Notes: a model not told the origin generated them from the letters alone. A DNA stretch of 64,000 nucleotides from JAFGDH01 sp964441265 (GCA_964441265.1 CAYYKJ010000005.1:1-64000); one strand, 5' to 3'. Positions 32,789 to 41,279 are shown, counted from the stretch's first letter. Numbers and translations are program-made.

Positions 32789-33988
32789 CTATTTTGGATC
32801 CAAGTAATACCTGAACATCTTGATGTAATCGAGCAGGTGCCTGGTTATCAGGAAATTTTCCCTCACGTGCTCCTTGGCGGCTTTGCCCATTCTTTCCCTC
32901 ATCTTTCTGTCCTCGAGCAGCTGCACGCACCTCCTGGCGGCCTCGTCGTAGTCGCTTACGAGGAAGCCCGTCTTCCTGTCCTTCACCTGCAGGGGTATCC
33001 CCCCTACCCTCCTCGCCACCACGGGGGTCTCCTTCCAGAGCGCCTCCGAGACGACGAGACCGAACCCTTCCTTCTTTGAATTCTGTATTATAATGTCCGA
33101 CTCCCTCTGGAGGGCGTTCACCAGCAGGTCTGAACTGAGTGCGAGTGCCTTGATGTCGCCGTCGTTCTTTTCGATCCTCCTCATTATCCTGTGGTATATC
33201 TCCGGACCTTCAGGGTCGTCGGTGGCCATCTCCCCCAGGAGTATGAGCCTGCAGTCTACCTTCTTCTTCACCCTCTCGAAAATCTTCAGGACACCCACGG
33301 GATCCTTCCACTTGTCGAATCTGGATATCTGGCATATTATGGGCTTGTCCGTTTCTATTCCGTTGTGTGAGAGTATCTTCCTGTATCTGCTGTCGGTGAG
33401 TATCTTGTTCTTCGGGGAGAGCGGATCTATGGAAGGGGGTATTATGAACTGGGGCATGTCCAGGTTCTTCCTGTATTTCTTCATGGAGACCACCATGCCG
33501 TCGTATCTTTTCAAAAAGCCCTTCACTAGGTCCCATGCGGGCCTGTAAGGACTGCTGAGATCGACGTGGCACCTCCATATCCACGGCTGGGTCTTCTTGT
33601 AGAATTTTATCATTCCCAGTGGCTGTGGGTCGTGGATTATCACGAGGTCATGATCCAGGTGGTTCATTATGGCGTTCCTTTCTATCTCTTCCATGTACTT
33701 TTTCAGCGATTTACTGCCGAGGTGGGTCCTGCCTCCCTGAAGTCCGTTGTGCAGCTTCTTGGTCAAGCCGAAAAAGGTAAGGGTGCCTTTTAGTATCCTC
33801 CATCCCGTTTCTATCTTGAGCTCGTCCAGCAGGATTACCAGCCGGTTGAGTATCTCGGAGACGCCGCCGCCCGTATATACCGAATTTATGTTGGTCACGT
33901 GGCTGTTTTCTATGGGCTCCGCTTCCTCCCTGATCTTCTCGATCAATTCCTGCCCGACGATTTTCCTGTAATCCTTGAGTCTTATCAT
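32789..33988 (-). CDS. treT: GT4 glycosyltransferase, trehalose synthase (TreT)-like
   Basis: 399 aa from the ATG at 33988, which sits about 25 bp after a TATA box (ATTATATAAC, 34011-34020), giving a leaderless message. The N-terminal Rossmann half has NINSVYTGGGVSEILNRLV and IIHDPQPLGMI, as in TreT. The C-terminal half has ICQISRFDKWKDP and the nucleotide-sugar motif NSKKEGFGLVVSEALWKETP. TreT joins NDP-glucose and glucose into trehalose, a compatible solute. The start of the plus-strand tRNA-Leu is 95 bp away. Confidence 0.85.
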   Translation of the reverse strand: MIRLKDYRKIVGQELIEKIREEAEPIENSHVTNINSVYTGGGVSEILNRLVILLDELKIETGWRILKGTLTFFGLTKKLHNGLQGGRTHLGSKSLKKYMEEIERNAIMNHLDHDLVIIHDPQPLGMIKFYKKTQPWIWRCHVDLSSPYRPAWDLVKGFLKRYDGMVVSMKKYRKNLDMPQFIIPPSIDPLSPKNKILTDSRYRKILSHNGIETDKPIICQISRFDKWKDPVGVLKIFERVKKKVDCRLILLGEMATDDPEGPEIYHRIMRRIEKNDGDIKALALSSDLLVNALQRESDIIIQNSKKEGFGLVVSEALWKETPVVARRVGGIPLQVKDRKTGFLVSDYDEAARRCVQLLEDRKMRERMGKAAKEHVRENFLITRHLLDYIKMFRYYLDPK

Positions 33989-34046
33989 GAGGCCACCTGA
34001 AGAACCTATCGTTATATAATTGTAGTCAATCATTCAAAAATATTAT

Positions 34047-34060
34047 TTTAAATTTAATAA
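34047..34060 (+). promoter_or_regulatory. Box A of tRNA-Leu
   Basis: An AT-rich element (TTTAAATTTAATAA) ends about 23 bp before the mature 5' end at 34083, the expected place for a tRNA TATA box in archaea. It is back to back with the treT promoter. Confidence 0.55.
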
Positions 34061-34082
34061 CGAATTAAAACAAATAGAAAGT

Positions 34083-34365
34083 GCGGGGGTACCCAAGCAA
34101 GCTCTTTTCAGGAAAGAGCTTTGGGAATGGTTAAAGGGGCAGGTAGGGAGAGGGAGGACCCCCTCGCGGGCGTCTTCTGATCCCTTGCCATACTTAAGGG
34201 AATTAAGTGCTGAGCGTTTCGCTGTGAAGTAATGCCTTCTGAGCCATCCTGTGGCTTAGTGCCTTCGTGGGTTCGAAACCACGCTTTTTCAAGAAAAGCG
34301 TGGGAGCAAAAGGAGCTTCGTTCGCTAGCTCACTCGCTTCCAGGGTGGAATACCCACCCCCCGCA
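34083..34365 (+). tRNA. tRNA-Leu (anticodon UAA) with four introns
   Basis: The 283-bp gene folds into an 84-nt type II tRNA after removing 34098-34127, 34144-34191, 34199-34245 and 34278-34351 (30, 48, 47 and 74 nt). Acceptor stem GCGGGGG/CCCCCGC, A73; D-stem CCC/GGG with loop AAGTGGTTAAA; anticodon stem CAGGA/TCCTG with loop CTTAAGA (UAA); variable arm T-GGC-TTAGT-GCC-TTC; T-arm GTGGG-TTCGAAA-CCCAC. The introns lie in the D-loop, in the anticodon stem (30/31), at canonical 37/38, and in the T-loop (59/60). The first three show bulge-helix-bulge motifs: CCCA/TGGG, GGCA/TGCC and CTTA/TGAG helices with 3-nt bulges cut after the second base. The fourth has a weaker TTCG/TGGA helix. CCA is not encoded. 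Confidence 0.9.
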
Positions 34366-34430
34366 TTCCTTCCGGTCCGGGTTTCAGATTTATTAGTTTC
34401 TTAGGGCATATTATACATTAGGGGACGTCT

Positions 34431-34841
34431 ATGGCGGTGTTCGGGAAAGACAGCGGCCAGGGATCTCAGAGAATAATCTCCGAGATGATAAACAAGATAA
34501 ACGACAACATGCGGAGACTCAGGGTGGTAGAGCAGCAGCTGAAGTCCCTGGATGTCAGGGTAAATTCCGTTGAGCAGAGCATGCTCAGCCAGAAGAAGAA
34601 CCTAAAGAAGCTCCTTGGCGAGAGGGACGAAAAGACCACCTCACTCGAGAGCAGGATATTCAAGATAGAGTCCACCATGAAGGAGATGGTCAAGCAGATG
34701 AAGACCAACGCGACCAAGTCGGACATAGAGGAGCTGAAGACAATGGTCGATATATTCAACCCTCTGACATCGAAATTTGCCACCAAGGAAGAGATGGAGA
34801 GACTGGTGGAGAAAAAGATGTCGATGTCAGGCGGGGACTAA
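34431..34841 (+). CDS. Coiled-coil protein
   Basis: 136 aa, almost entirely helical with heptad-like spacing from about residue 15 to 90 (INDNMRRLRVVEQQLKSLDV and following). A less charged C-terminal part contains IEELKTMVDIFNP. No signal peptide or membrane segment. A TATA-like box lies about 25-30 bp before the start. The next gene encodes a longer coiled-coil protein, so the two may form one assembly. Paired small coiled-coil proteins of this sort are found near archaellum or cell-shape genes, but I see no diagnostic motif. Confidence 0.75.
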   Translation: MAVFGKDSGQGSQRIISEMINKINDNMRRLRVVEQQLKSLDVRVNSVEQSMLSQKKNLKKLLGERDEKTTSLESRIFKIESTMKEMVKQMKTNATKSDIEELKTMVDIFNPLTSKFATKEEMERLVEKKMSMSGGD

Positions 34842-34897
34842 AAACCTTATATAAGGTGAGATACAAAAAAATTACTATAAGAACAACCTGATTCGTT

Positions 34898-35773
34898 ATG
34901 TTCGAGGGCCTTTTCAAGAAAAAGAAAAAGAAAAAGGGGTCTGCGCCGCCGGAGAGATCCGGGGGGTCCAGGCCAGCCAGAAGGATTCCTACTTATGAAG
35001 TCAAGGCGATGTCCTCCAGGGGTGTTTCCGAGCCGGACATAATAAGGGGCCTCAGGAATGAGGGGTACAATACGGTTGAGATAGACCAGGCCATGAAAGA
35101 GGCCCTCAGGACCAAGGTCGGAGGGCAGTCTCCCCAGCAGAACCGCATGCCGCCCCCCGGACGTCCGTCACCTCCCTCACAGCCTTCCGGTCCTCCGCCG
35201 GGCGCGGAGCCGGAGGAAGATCTCAGACAGAACCTTCCCGGTCCGATGGGACCCCCAAGGGAACCGTCCCCGCCTCCCGGGGGTTTCGGAGACACCGGCA
35301 TGGGCAATATCCCGACCGGTTCGGATTTTTCCGAACGTCCGGAAACGGATTTCAGGGTTCCTCACGATGAGGGATTTCCGGAACCGGGTGAGCCGCCCCT
35401 GCGGTCGCCTAGGCAGAAGAAAAGGCCGGAGAAGGGCCGCATGGAAAAGGGGGAGATAGAAGAGCTGGTCGAGGTGGTCGTGGACGAGAAGATAAAGGAG
35501 ATTCAGGACAGGTTCAACCGCATAAACAACCAGTTCCGCCAGGTCAGCGGCAAGCTGAACACGGTCAACGACGAGGTCGAGAGGATAAGGGGCGAGAAGA
35601 GGGAAGAGCTGAAGGAGATTGAAAACAAGATAGATACCTACAAACAGACCATATCGGAACTCACGGGAAGGATAGGGAGCATGGAGCGCGCACTCAAGGA
35701 CTCTCTCACACCGATGATGGAATCCCTGAGATCACTTTCCGAAACAATAAACCTGCTGAAGGAAAAGAAGTAG
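34898..35773 (+). CDS. UBA-like, Pro-rich, coiled-coil protein
   Basis: 291 aa. A Lys-rich start (FKKKKKKKG) is followed by a helical UBA-like segment (about 35-67) containing SRGVSEPDIIRGLRNEGYN. Then comes a long Pro/Gly-rich disordered linker (about 75-175) and a C-terminal coiled coil (about 185-290). A TATA element (CTTATATAAGG) lies about 30-50 bp upstream. The mix of a small helical head, flexible linker and coiled coil suggests a scaffold. The acidic and basic patches at the ends fit binding to membrane or nucleic acid, without proof. Confidence 0.75.
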   Translation: MFEGLFKKKKKKKGSAPPERSGGSRPARRIPTYEVKAMSSRGVSEPDIIRGLRNEGYNTVEIDQAMKEALRTKVGGQSPQQNRMPPPGRPSPPSQPSGPPPGAEPEEDLRQNLPGPMGPPREPSPPPGGFGDTGMGNIPTGSDFSERPETDFRVPHDEGFPEPGEPPLRSPRQKKRPEKGRMEKGEIEELVEVVVDEKIKEIQDRFNRINNQFRQVSGKLNTVNDEVERIRGEKREELKEIENKIDTYKQTISELTGRIGSMERALKDSLTPMMESLRSLSETINLLKEKK

Positions 35774-35784
35774 CTTACAGCAGC

Positions 35785-36183
35785 TCATTTTACCATTTCA
35801 TATGATTTGATAAGCTCGGGAACCGTGTCGTATTTGGGAAGATTTCTGGGCTTTATCCATTTGTACGCCTTGTGCTCCCTGTCCAGGCGAATCCTTCTTT
35901 TCTTGGCCTGGAAGAGAAAGGGGTGGACTATCCATTTCTTCTTGATGTATTTGTCCTCCACTGCGAAGGTGCTGCCTTCCTTCAGGAGGACCACGTCCGA
36001 TTTCTTCAGTCCGGTCTCCTCGGATATTTCCCTGAATGCCCTTTCCCTGGACCTCTCTCCCTTTTCTATGTATCCGGAAACCGCGGCCCAGAGATCCTGA
36101 TAGGTTCCCACGTGGTCCCTCTCCAAAATTAGTATTTCCCCATTGTTCATGAGAAAGCAGGTCACTACGTCGGTTTTTTCCAT
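35785..36183 (-). CDS. Nudix hydrolase
   Basis: 132 aa, a single Nudix fold. The Nudix box, residues 37-59, reads GYIEKGERSRERAF then REISEETGL and matches the GX5EX7REUXEEXGU pattern fully, so it should bind Mg2+ and cleave a nucleoside-diphosphate-linked substrate. The substrate cannot be read from sequence. It is convergent with the coiled-coil gene, 11 bp apart. Confidence 0.9.
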   Translation of the reverse strand: MEKTDVVTCFLMNNGEILILERDHVGTYQDLWAAVSGYIEKGERSRERAFREISEETGLKKSDVVLLKEGSTFAVEDKYIKKKWIVHPFLFQAKKRRIRLDREHKAYKWIKPRNLPKYDTVPELIKSYEMVK

Positions 36184-36293
36184 AATTATTATTCGCTTCG
36201 CATTTAAAAATAATGGCTGGCTGGGCTACTTGTTCCGAGGGAATCAAATAAAAAATGGAGTTTTTTTAAATTTCCCCGATTTATTCCTTTCTT

Positions 36294-36671
36294 ATGAAAG
36301 GGAAATTCGATTTCGATAGTCTCTATCCCGAATATCAGAAGCTTGGGATTGAGGAATTGATATACAAAAAGGAATACGTAAAGGCATTGGAGATAATGGA
36401 AACAATTACCGATAAACGCAAGAAAATTACCATGGTTTTGGGTGCGATCACACAAATATCTGCAATCAAAATCTCGAATGAATATGGAGGGTCGAAATTT
36501 TTCAAGAAACGGGAGGATTTCGAAAAAGCAAAGATGGGAATTGGTGACTGTTCCCCTTACACGGCTTTTCTTTTGGACGATGAAGGAAAAGTCGAGAACA
36601 CTGGAGATATGCTGGATTTTGTACCTCCGGACAATCCGGTAAGAAAATATCTGGAATCATTGGTCGAATGA
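36294..36671 (+). CDS. Hypothetical soluble protein
   Basis: 125 aa, no signal peptide or membrane segment, no recognised domain. The N-terminal half is helical (YKKEYVKALEIMETITDKRK); the C-terminal half has a short beta-like part (AFLLDDEGKVENTGDML). Codons are clearly more AT-rich than in flanking genes, which suggests recent acquisition or low expression. Confidence 0.6.
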   Translation: MKGKFDFDSLYPEYQKLGIEELIYKKEYVKALEIMETITDKRKKITMVLGAITQISAIKISNEYGGSKFFKKREDFEKAKMGIGDCSPYTAFLLDDEGKVENTGDMLDFVPPDNPVRKYLESLVE

Positions 36672-36695
36672 ACGATTTTGAATTGAGAAGAAAAT

Positions 36696-37607
36696 CTATT
36701 TGTTCTTGAGGAGGAGCTTGATCCTGTTCGTCCTTCCGACGTGTTCTATCCCGATCACTCCCCTTTCCTTCAGACTCTTCATTATTCTGGAAACCTTGGG
36801 CTTTGAGAAATCTGTCTCCCTGACTATGGCCCGCTGCTTGGCTGATCCCCCTTTTTCCATGAGTATGTCCACCACCCGTTTTTCGTCACCCTTGAGCACG
36901 GGCATTATTACCTTCACGGAGGCTTTGCGGGTGGATTTGAGATAGAATGCACCGAGAGAAACGATTATTATCACTGCCAGAACCACCATGATAGCGAGGC
37001 CGTAAAATGAGATTATGTTTGCCGGTTTCCGGTAATCCACCGAGAAATAAAGGTCGTCTCCCTCCGGCACGTCCTCCCTCTCCCATATGACTATTATGTG
37101 TTTCCCGTCGGTTATGATTTTTCCGTATTTGGGGGAATAAGATTCCTCCATCGGTGAGACCAGGGAGGCGGTCTCCGGCAGGTATATCGAATTCGAGAAC
37201 CTGTTGGCGGAGAAATCGAAGGGATAATTTACGCTCATTTCGTAGCCACCATCCGTCTGCTCCACCTTACCCTTGCTCTTGAAATAGAACATCACCTGTC
37301 CCATCTGATCATCCGGGGGCTCCGTGGTGCAATCCACCTTCAGGGGATCGTTTTTCCTGACGAGACATTCGGCAGAATGATATTCCGGTTCGAACCTGAA
37401 GCCGCTGGTTTCCCCGTCATATGTATAATTCAGTACGCTGACATTGCGATCGAAAAGGAGTGTTACCGTGTTCTCCATGCTACCGTCCTCTCTAAGACGG
37501 CTCTCTATCCCGTAGAACTCCAGCTCAGTCGCTGCTGCCGCTGCTGCGGAACACAATAACAAAACAATCAAGGTTGCAGCAGGTAATACGAGAATCTTAC
37601 GGAGCAT
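36696..37607 (-). CDS. Membrane-anchored winged-helix regulator (COG2512-like)
   Basis: 303 aa. An N-terminal signal or anchor segment is followed by an extracytoplasmic beta-rich domain (about 25-195), one transmembrane helix (FYGLAIMVVLAVIIIVSLGA) and a cytoplasmic MarR-like winged helix (KQRAIVRETDFSKPKVSRIM). This is the design of archaeal membrane-bound transcription regulators, which may sense envelope state and bind DNA directly. No obvious partner gene; the upstream LUD gene is divergent across a 98-bp intergenic region that could be its operator. Confidence 0.82.
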   Translation of the reverse strand: MLRKILVLPAATLIVLLLCSAAAAAATELEFYGIESRLREDGSMENTVTLLFDRNVSVLNYTYDGETSGFRFEPEYHSAECLVRKNDPLKVDCTTEPPDDQMGQVMFYFKSKGKVEQTDGGYEMSVNYPFDFSANRFSNSIYLPETASLVSPMEESYSPKYGKIITDGKHIIVIWEREDVPEGDDLYFSVDYRKPANIISFYGLAIMVVLAVIIIVSLGAFYLKSTRKASVKVIMPVLKGDEKRVVDILMEKGGSAKQRAIVRETDFSKPKVSRIMKSLKERGVIGIEHVGRTNRIKLLLKNK

Positions 37608-37705
37608 AATAATTATTCAATCGGCGGAATTTAAATAAAAAATGAGGGAGTGAAACAGTTTCATTCACTGCAAATTATAAAAATCCCCGGATCAATCAGA
37701 TAAAA

Positions 37706-38314
37706 ATGTTCGAGGAAATCGCCGAGTCCTTTTCGAAGAACAATATAAAAGTCATGCCCGCGAGGGACGGGAAGGACGCCTGCGAAAAGATACTCAGTAT
37801 CATACCGGAGAATTCTTCTGTCGGCTTCGGCGGGAGCATGACCCTGGAGTCCATCGGGATACTCGACAGGATCAGTGGGGGCAATTACGTTCTTTATGAC
37901 AGGAGGAAGGCTGAGCGGGGATCCGGTGAATACCAAGAGATGCTCCTTTCTTCACAGCAGGCTGATTATTTTTTATCGGGTTCGAACGCGATAACGAGGG
38001 ACGGGAAAATAGTGAACATGGACATGACGGGAAACCGCGTCTCCTCCATTCTTTACGGTCCCGGACACGTCATCATCGTGGCGGGGAAAAACAAGATTGT
38101 CGATAACGTGGACGAGGCCATCGAAAGAATAAAAAACGTCTCCGCTCCCATGAACGCCGAAAGGCTGGGTTTGAACACGCCATGCGCGGAGACCGGAAAG
38201 TGCACGGACTGCTCCAGCCCCGACAGGATATGCTGTTCCACTGTGATCATCGAAAGACAGCATGATCCGGGCAGGATCACACTGATACTTGTGAATGAGG
38301 ATCTTGGTTATTGA
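37706..38314 (+). CDS. LUD-domain (LutC/DUF162-like) protein
   Basis: 202 aa. It has the LUD core, SSVGFGGSMTLESIGILD and YFLSGSNAITRDGKIVNMD, with VIIVAGKNKIV later. It ends with a Cys cluster (TPCAETGKCTDCSSPDRICC) common in short archaeal and clostridial LUD proteins. LutC-type proteins take part in lactate oxidation with LutA and LutB, but those genes are not here. Stand-alone forms are of uncertain role. The Cys cluster may hold a metal or Fe-S centre. Confidence 0.85.
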   Translation: MFEEIAESFSKNNIKVMPARDGKDACEKILSIIPENSSVGFGGSMTLESIGILDRISGGNYVLYDRRKAERGSGEYQEMLLSSQQADYFLSGSNAITRDGKIVNMDMTGNRVSSILYGPGHVIIVAGKNKIVDNVDEAIERIKNVSAPMNAERLGLNTPCAETGKCTDCSSPDRICCSTVIIERQHDPGRITLILVNEDLGY

Positions 38315-38332
38315 GAATAAAACAATCTGCCC

Positions 38333-38587
38333 TTACAGGCTCCTGGACATCGCGATATTCTCGCAGGACTTGACCTCGGGGATGGAATTCAGCTCCTCCT
38401 CCAGCTTGTCAAGCGTGCCTTCCTCGTCCGGAATGATCTTGGTGAATTTGAAGGCCTTCAGCCCGAAGGCCACCGGCTCCTCCTCCAGCTTGTCCGGCTT
38501 CTTCTCCTCCAGCTTCTTCCGGAGCGATTCGAACTGATCCATGTTCTCCGGTATTATCTTGTAAACAAGAATGACGTCACCCATCAT
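38333..38587 (-). CDS. ef1b: Elongation factor 1-beta (aEF1B)
   Basis: 84 aa, the expected archaeal length. The sequence from VILVYKIIPE through EPVAFGLKAFKFTKIIPDEE to LNSIPEVKSCE is typical. It exchanges GDP for GTP on aEF1A. It lies 14 bp after the small zinc-ribbon gene, an association conserved across archaea. Two adjacent ATG codons (38587, 38584) are both possible starts. Confidence 0.94.
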   Translation of the reverse strand: MMGDVILVYKIIPENMDQFESLRKKLEEKKPDKLEEEPVAFGLKAFKFTKIIPDEEGTLDKLEEELNSIPEVKSCENIAMSRSL

Positions 38588-38601
38588 AACACTTCCTTAC
38601 A

Positions 38602-38760
38602 TCAGGGCCCGATGAAGCCGCAGGAAGGGCATTTGTAAGTGTTGACCAGTTTCCTGCACTTCTGGCACCTTATGATCTTCTCCTTTCCGCATTGCGGGCA
38701 GTCGAACTCGACCCAGTTCTCGCTGGATCCTATGTTCACGCCGCAGCTTGAGCATTTCAT
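38602..38760 (-). CDS. Small zinc-ribbon protein (HVO_2753-like), 52 aa
   Basis: Four CxxC pairs are visible: CSSC, CPQC, CQKC and CPSC, enough for two zinc sites. The ending YKCPSCGFIGP is typical of this small archaeal family, which has been structurally described as a two-zinc protein and is regularly encoded beside aEF1B. It heads the two-gene unit. Probably linked to translation or RNA binding; exact role unknown. Confidence 0.88.
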   Translation of the reverse strand: MKCSSCGVNIGSSENWVEFDCPQCGKEKIIRCQKCRKLVNTYKCPSCGFIGP

Positions 38761-38843
38761 GGTTATGCACCTGTGTCCCGATTATCATAATAATAGCGGA
38801 TAGGTATTTAAATTTGTTCCCTTCTGAAGAAGTTTCCGGTGAT

Positions 38844-40661
38844 TCATGTCATGCCGCTGATTCCGGCCTTGCTCAGCCTCCGCTCCTTGTTCTGGTTCTC
38901 GAATCCCAGGAGGCATTCCCTGAACAGGTTCAAAACCCCGGGGTCGTATTCATGCCTGTACCACTTGTTCTCCCTCGCCTGCCTCTTGAAGGGGACCAGT
39001 ATCTCCTCGGTTATTTCGATAAGGTAGAACATCCACTTCGTCCTGGTGGGGGTTTCTTGATATTCGACGAAGAGATTCGACTTGACGTGCTCTATGATGT
39101 CCCTTATGAGATCGATGACCATTTCTATGGAGCCGGTCTTCCAGAGTATCCCGTTTATTTTCATTTTCTCTCTCTTGGAGAGCTTTTTGCCCAGCGATTC
39201 GAAAAGGAAACCCTTCTCTTTCTTCGTTATGTTATCGGAAAACATGGAAACCATGTAGGCGATGTCGGCCTTTCCTTCTTCCACGTCGGAGTGGGAGACG
39301 TTCTTCATCCCCTTGCTGGTGGCCGGCAGGTCCCCGGGCATTATGTAGTCTCCCATATCGTTCCTGATCATCTGGATCAGGCCGTAGTACATCCCGACAA
39401 GCGGGGATATCCTCTCCACCTCGGAAAAATTCGTTATCTGCTCCTCTTTGTTGCCCGCTTTCGACGACAGCTCCCCTATCGATTCATAGAAACCCCCGCA
39501 TATCCCGTATATCCTCTGACAATATGTTAGGAACAAGTCGTCGGGAGACATTGATTTCAGCTTCCTTTTCTTTTTTTCCGAGTCGAAGGTTATGGTTATG
39601 TCCAGAACCTGCCCCGTGTACATGATGAAATTGTATTCGTTGATTATTCCGGCCAGAGTTTCTGCGACATTTTGGTTTTCCTCTGCCACGCGGAGGACGT
39701 ATTTGAGTGCGAGTAAGTGACCGAGTATGCCGGTGTATATGGAATCCTTCCTGGAAAAGCGTTTCCAGACCGTTTCGAGGTTTTGCCGGGTTTCCGAGTT
39801 ATCGAAAACATCGTCGAGTGCGTAGGTGTTCATCCAGTTGTACAGCTCAATGACCGCTCCCGTATCGTAGGGAAAGCTTTCCGACTTGATGAACCTCTTT
39901 TCCTCGGTGAGGTGGTGGGTCACTAGGTCATAAAGTTCGAAGAATAGCTCCGGCCTTGTCTTCTTGACTCCCTGTTTTCTCCCCTTTATTTTCTCGAAAG
40001 GCGGCCTTATGGAGTGGGACAGGCAGCCAATTATTCTTTCCCTTGACGCTCCCCATTCCTCTGTCACAGAACTAATGGCAGAATCTATCACTCCTTCGTT
40101 CATCTTTCCTTTGAGATGACGGGATATCCCCCTTTCCGCCTTGCAGACAGCGAATGAGTCACTATCGGATTCGAAGCTTAGCCCTCTGAGCCCGCTGATC
40201 TCTTTGGTCACTCTCTCGTCCGGGGAGGAACCGCTGAACACCATCTTTTCGAGCATCCCCCTGCTGAAAAGGTTCCTCGCCCGCTCGTCCACGCGATAAT
40301 TTATGATGCCCTCCCTCGAATATATCGACCTGTAATAGTTGTCCAAGTATTCCGTTATTTTAGATTCGAACTGGTCGGCATTCTGCGCCAGGAGCACGGT
40401 GGTGTGCACGAATTTCTGGTGGTTACCGACGATCTTCGCCACTTCCGGGTTTTCGGTCAGGATGGCATTTATGCTGTAGGCCACCATCCACTGTGAGGCG
40501 TAATAGTCAATGTGCTCCGCGTCCTCTATCATCATTATGACCGGCTTGCCCTTTGCTATGGCGTACCCGCATTCCCATGTGCTGTCGGTCCCGTGCGGAG
40601 ACCCGTCTTCTGTCTGGTAATGCTTCATGTATACCAGAAGGGCGTCGCTCCTGTTGACCAT
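38844..40661 (-). CDS. Nucleoside-deoxyribosyltransferase-like domain fused to a polyprenyl-synthase-like domain; start uncertain
   Basis: 605 aa from the first ATG, but conserved coding continues upstream in the same frame to about 40841 (KKYSLYLASGIKLWREDFGP) without ATG, GTG or TTG. The N-terminal part looks like the nucleoside 2-deoxyribosyltransferase/hydrolase fold: YLASGI..W, VNRSDALLVYM, and DSTWECGYAIAKGKPVIMM with the presumed catalytic Glu30. The C-terminal ~400 residues resemble a trans-prenyl synthase: a KKTRPELFF counterpart of GGKRLRP, first Asp motif DDVFD (283-287), second motif NDMGD (434-438), and EEGKADIAYM like the REGK segment. I know of no such fusion. A TTG at 40843 would fit if one A were added to the A6-G-A6 run that follows it. 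Confidence 0.7.
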   Translation of the reverse strand: MVNRSDALLVYMKHYQTEDGSPHGTDSTWECGYAIAKGKPVIMMIEDAEHIDYYASQWMVAYSINAILTENPEVAKIVGNHQKFVHTTVLLAQNADQFESKITEYLDNYYRSIYSREGIINYRVDERARNLFSRGMLEKMVFSGSSPDERVTKEISGLRGLSFESDSDSFAVCKAERGISRHLKGKMNEGVIDSAISSVTEEWGASRERIIGCLSHSIRPPFEKIKGRKQGVKKTRPELFFELYDLVTHHLTEEKRFIKSESFPYDTGAVIELYNWMNTYALDDVFDNSETRQNLETVWKRFSRKDSIYTGILGHLLALKYVLRVAEENQNVAETLAGIINEYNFIMYTGQVLDITITFDSEKKKRKLKSMSPDDLFLTYCQRIYGICGGFYESIGELSSKAGNKEEQITNFSEVERISPLVGMYYGLIQMIRNDMGDYIMPGDLPATSKGMKNVSHSDVEEGKADIAYMVSMFSDNITKKEKGFLFESLGKKLSKREKMKINGILWKTGSIEMVIDLIRDIIEHVKSNLFVEYQETPTRTKWMFYLIEITEEILVPFKRQARENKWYRHEYDPGVLNLFRECLLGFENQNKERRLSKAGISGMT

Positions 40662-40928
40662 GTCCAGGTCGTGGCAGGCAACCCTGATCGATATCTTCCT
40701 GTGATTCTTTGGGACGTCTATCTTGCCCGGCTCGAATAGTTTTATCTTCCTGTTGAAGTGAGCGGAGTATTTGGGTCCGAAGTCCTCCCTCCAGAGCTTT
40801 ATGCCGCTGGCCAGATAAAGGGAGTATTTTTTCTTTTTTGCAAACGCTGAATAAAAAGATGTTCAGTGCGGTTATTAATAATTTTCAGGGATTGATGAAT
40901 GAGCGGCTGAATTATAATTTTGATATTT

Positions 40929-41279
40929 CTATAAATTGAAAAATTCCTTTTCCGTTTCCTTCATTTCATTTTTCAGGTCTTTGACATAGTCAAGTGATTC
41001 AGAAACGGAGGAATTATCTTCGCAAAAGCCCAAAAGACCAATTAGTTTAATATCATTTTTGTATGCGTCCATTACATAGTCCCTGTATTTTCTGAAAATG
41101 AAATCAGTGGTTTCTGAATCTCTCGGTACATTTTCAGACAGCTCTCTTGTTATCTGTTCCTCGTTGTAATATAGAACATTCTCATAATCATCCAATAAAC
41201 AGAATTTTGTTATGTCTTTTATTTCCCTCAGCGTGGTGTCAGGTTTTTTGTTCCTCCTGCCTTTTCTCCTGTATCTCAT
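40929..41279 (-). CDS. Hypothetical protein
   Basis: 116 aa, AT-rich, with a very basic start (MRYRRKGRRNKK) and helical acidic remainder (SESLDYVKDLKNEMKETEKE). No known domain. It lies upstream of the prenyl-synthase fusion gene on the same strand with about an 85-bp gap to that gene's probable start, so it could be transcribed with it. Composition differs from neighbours, suggesting acquired DNA. Confidence 0.5.
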   Translation of the reverse strand: MRYRRKGRRNKKPDTTLREIKDITKFCLLDDYENVLYYNEEQITRELSENVPRDSETTDFIFRKYRDYVMDAYKNDIKLIGLLGFCEDNSSVSESLDYVKDLKNEMKETEKEFFNL

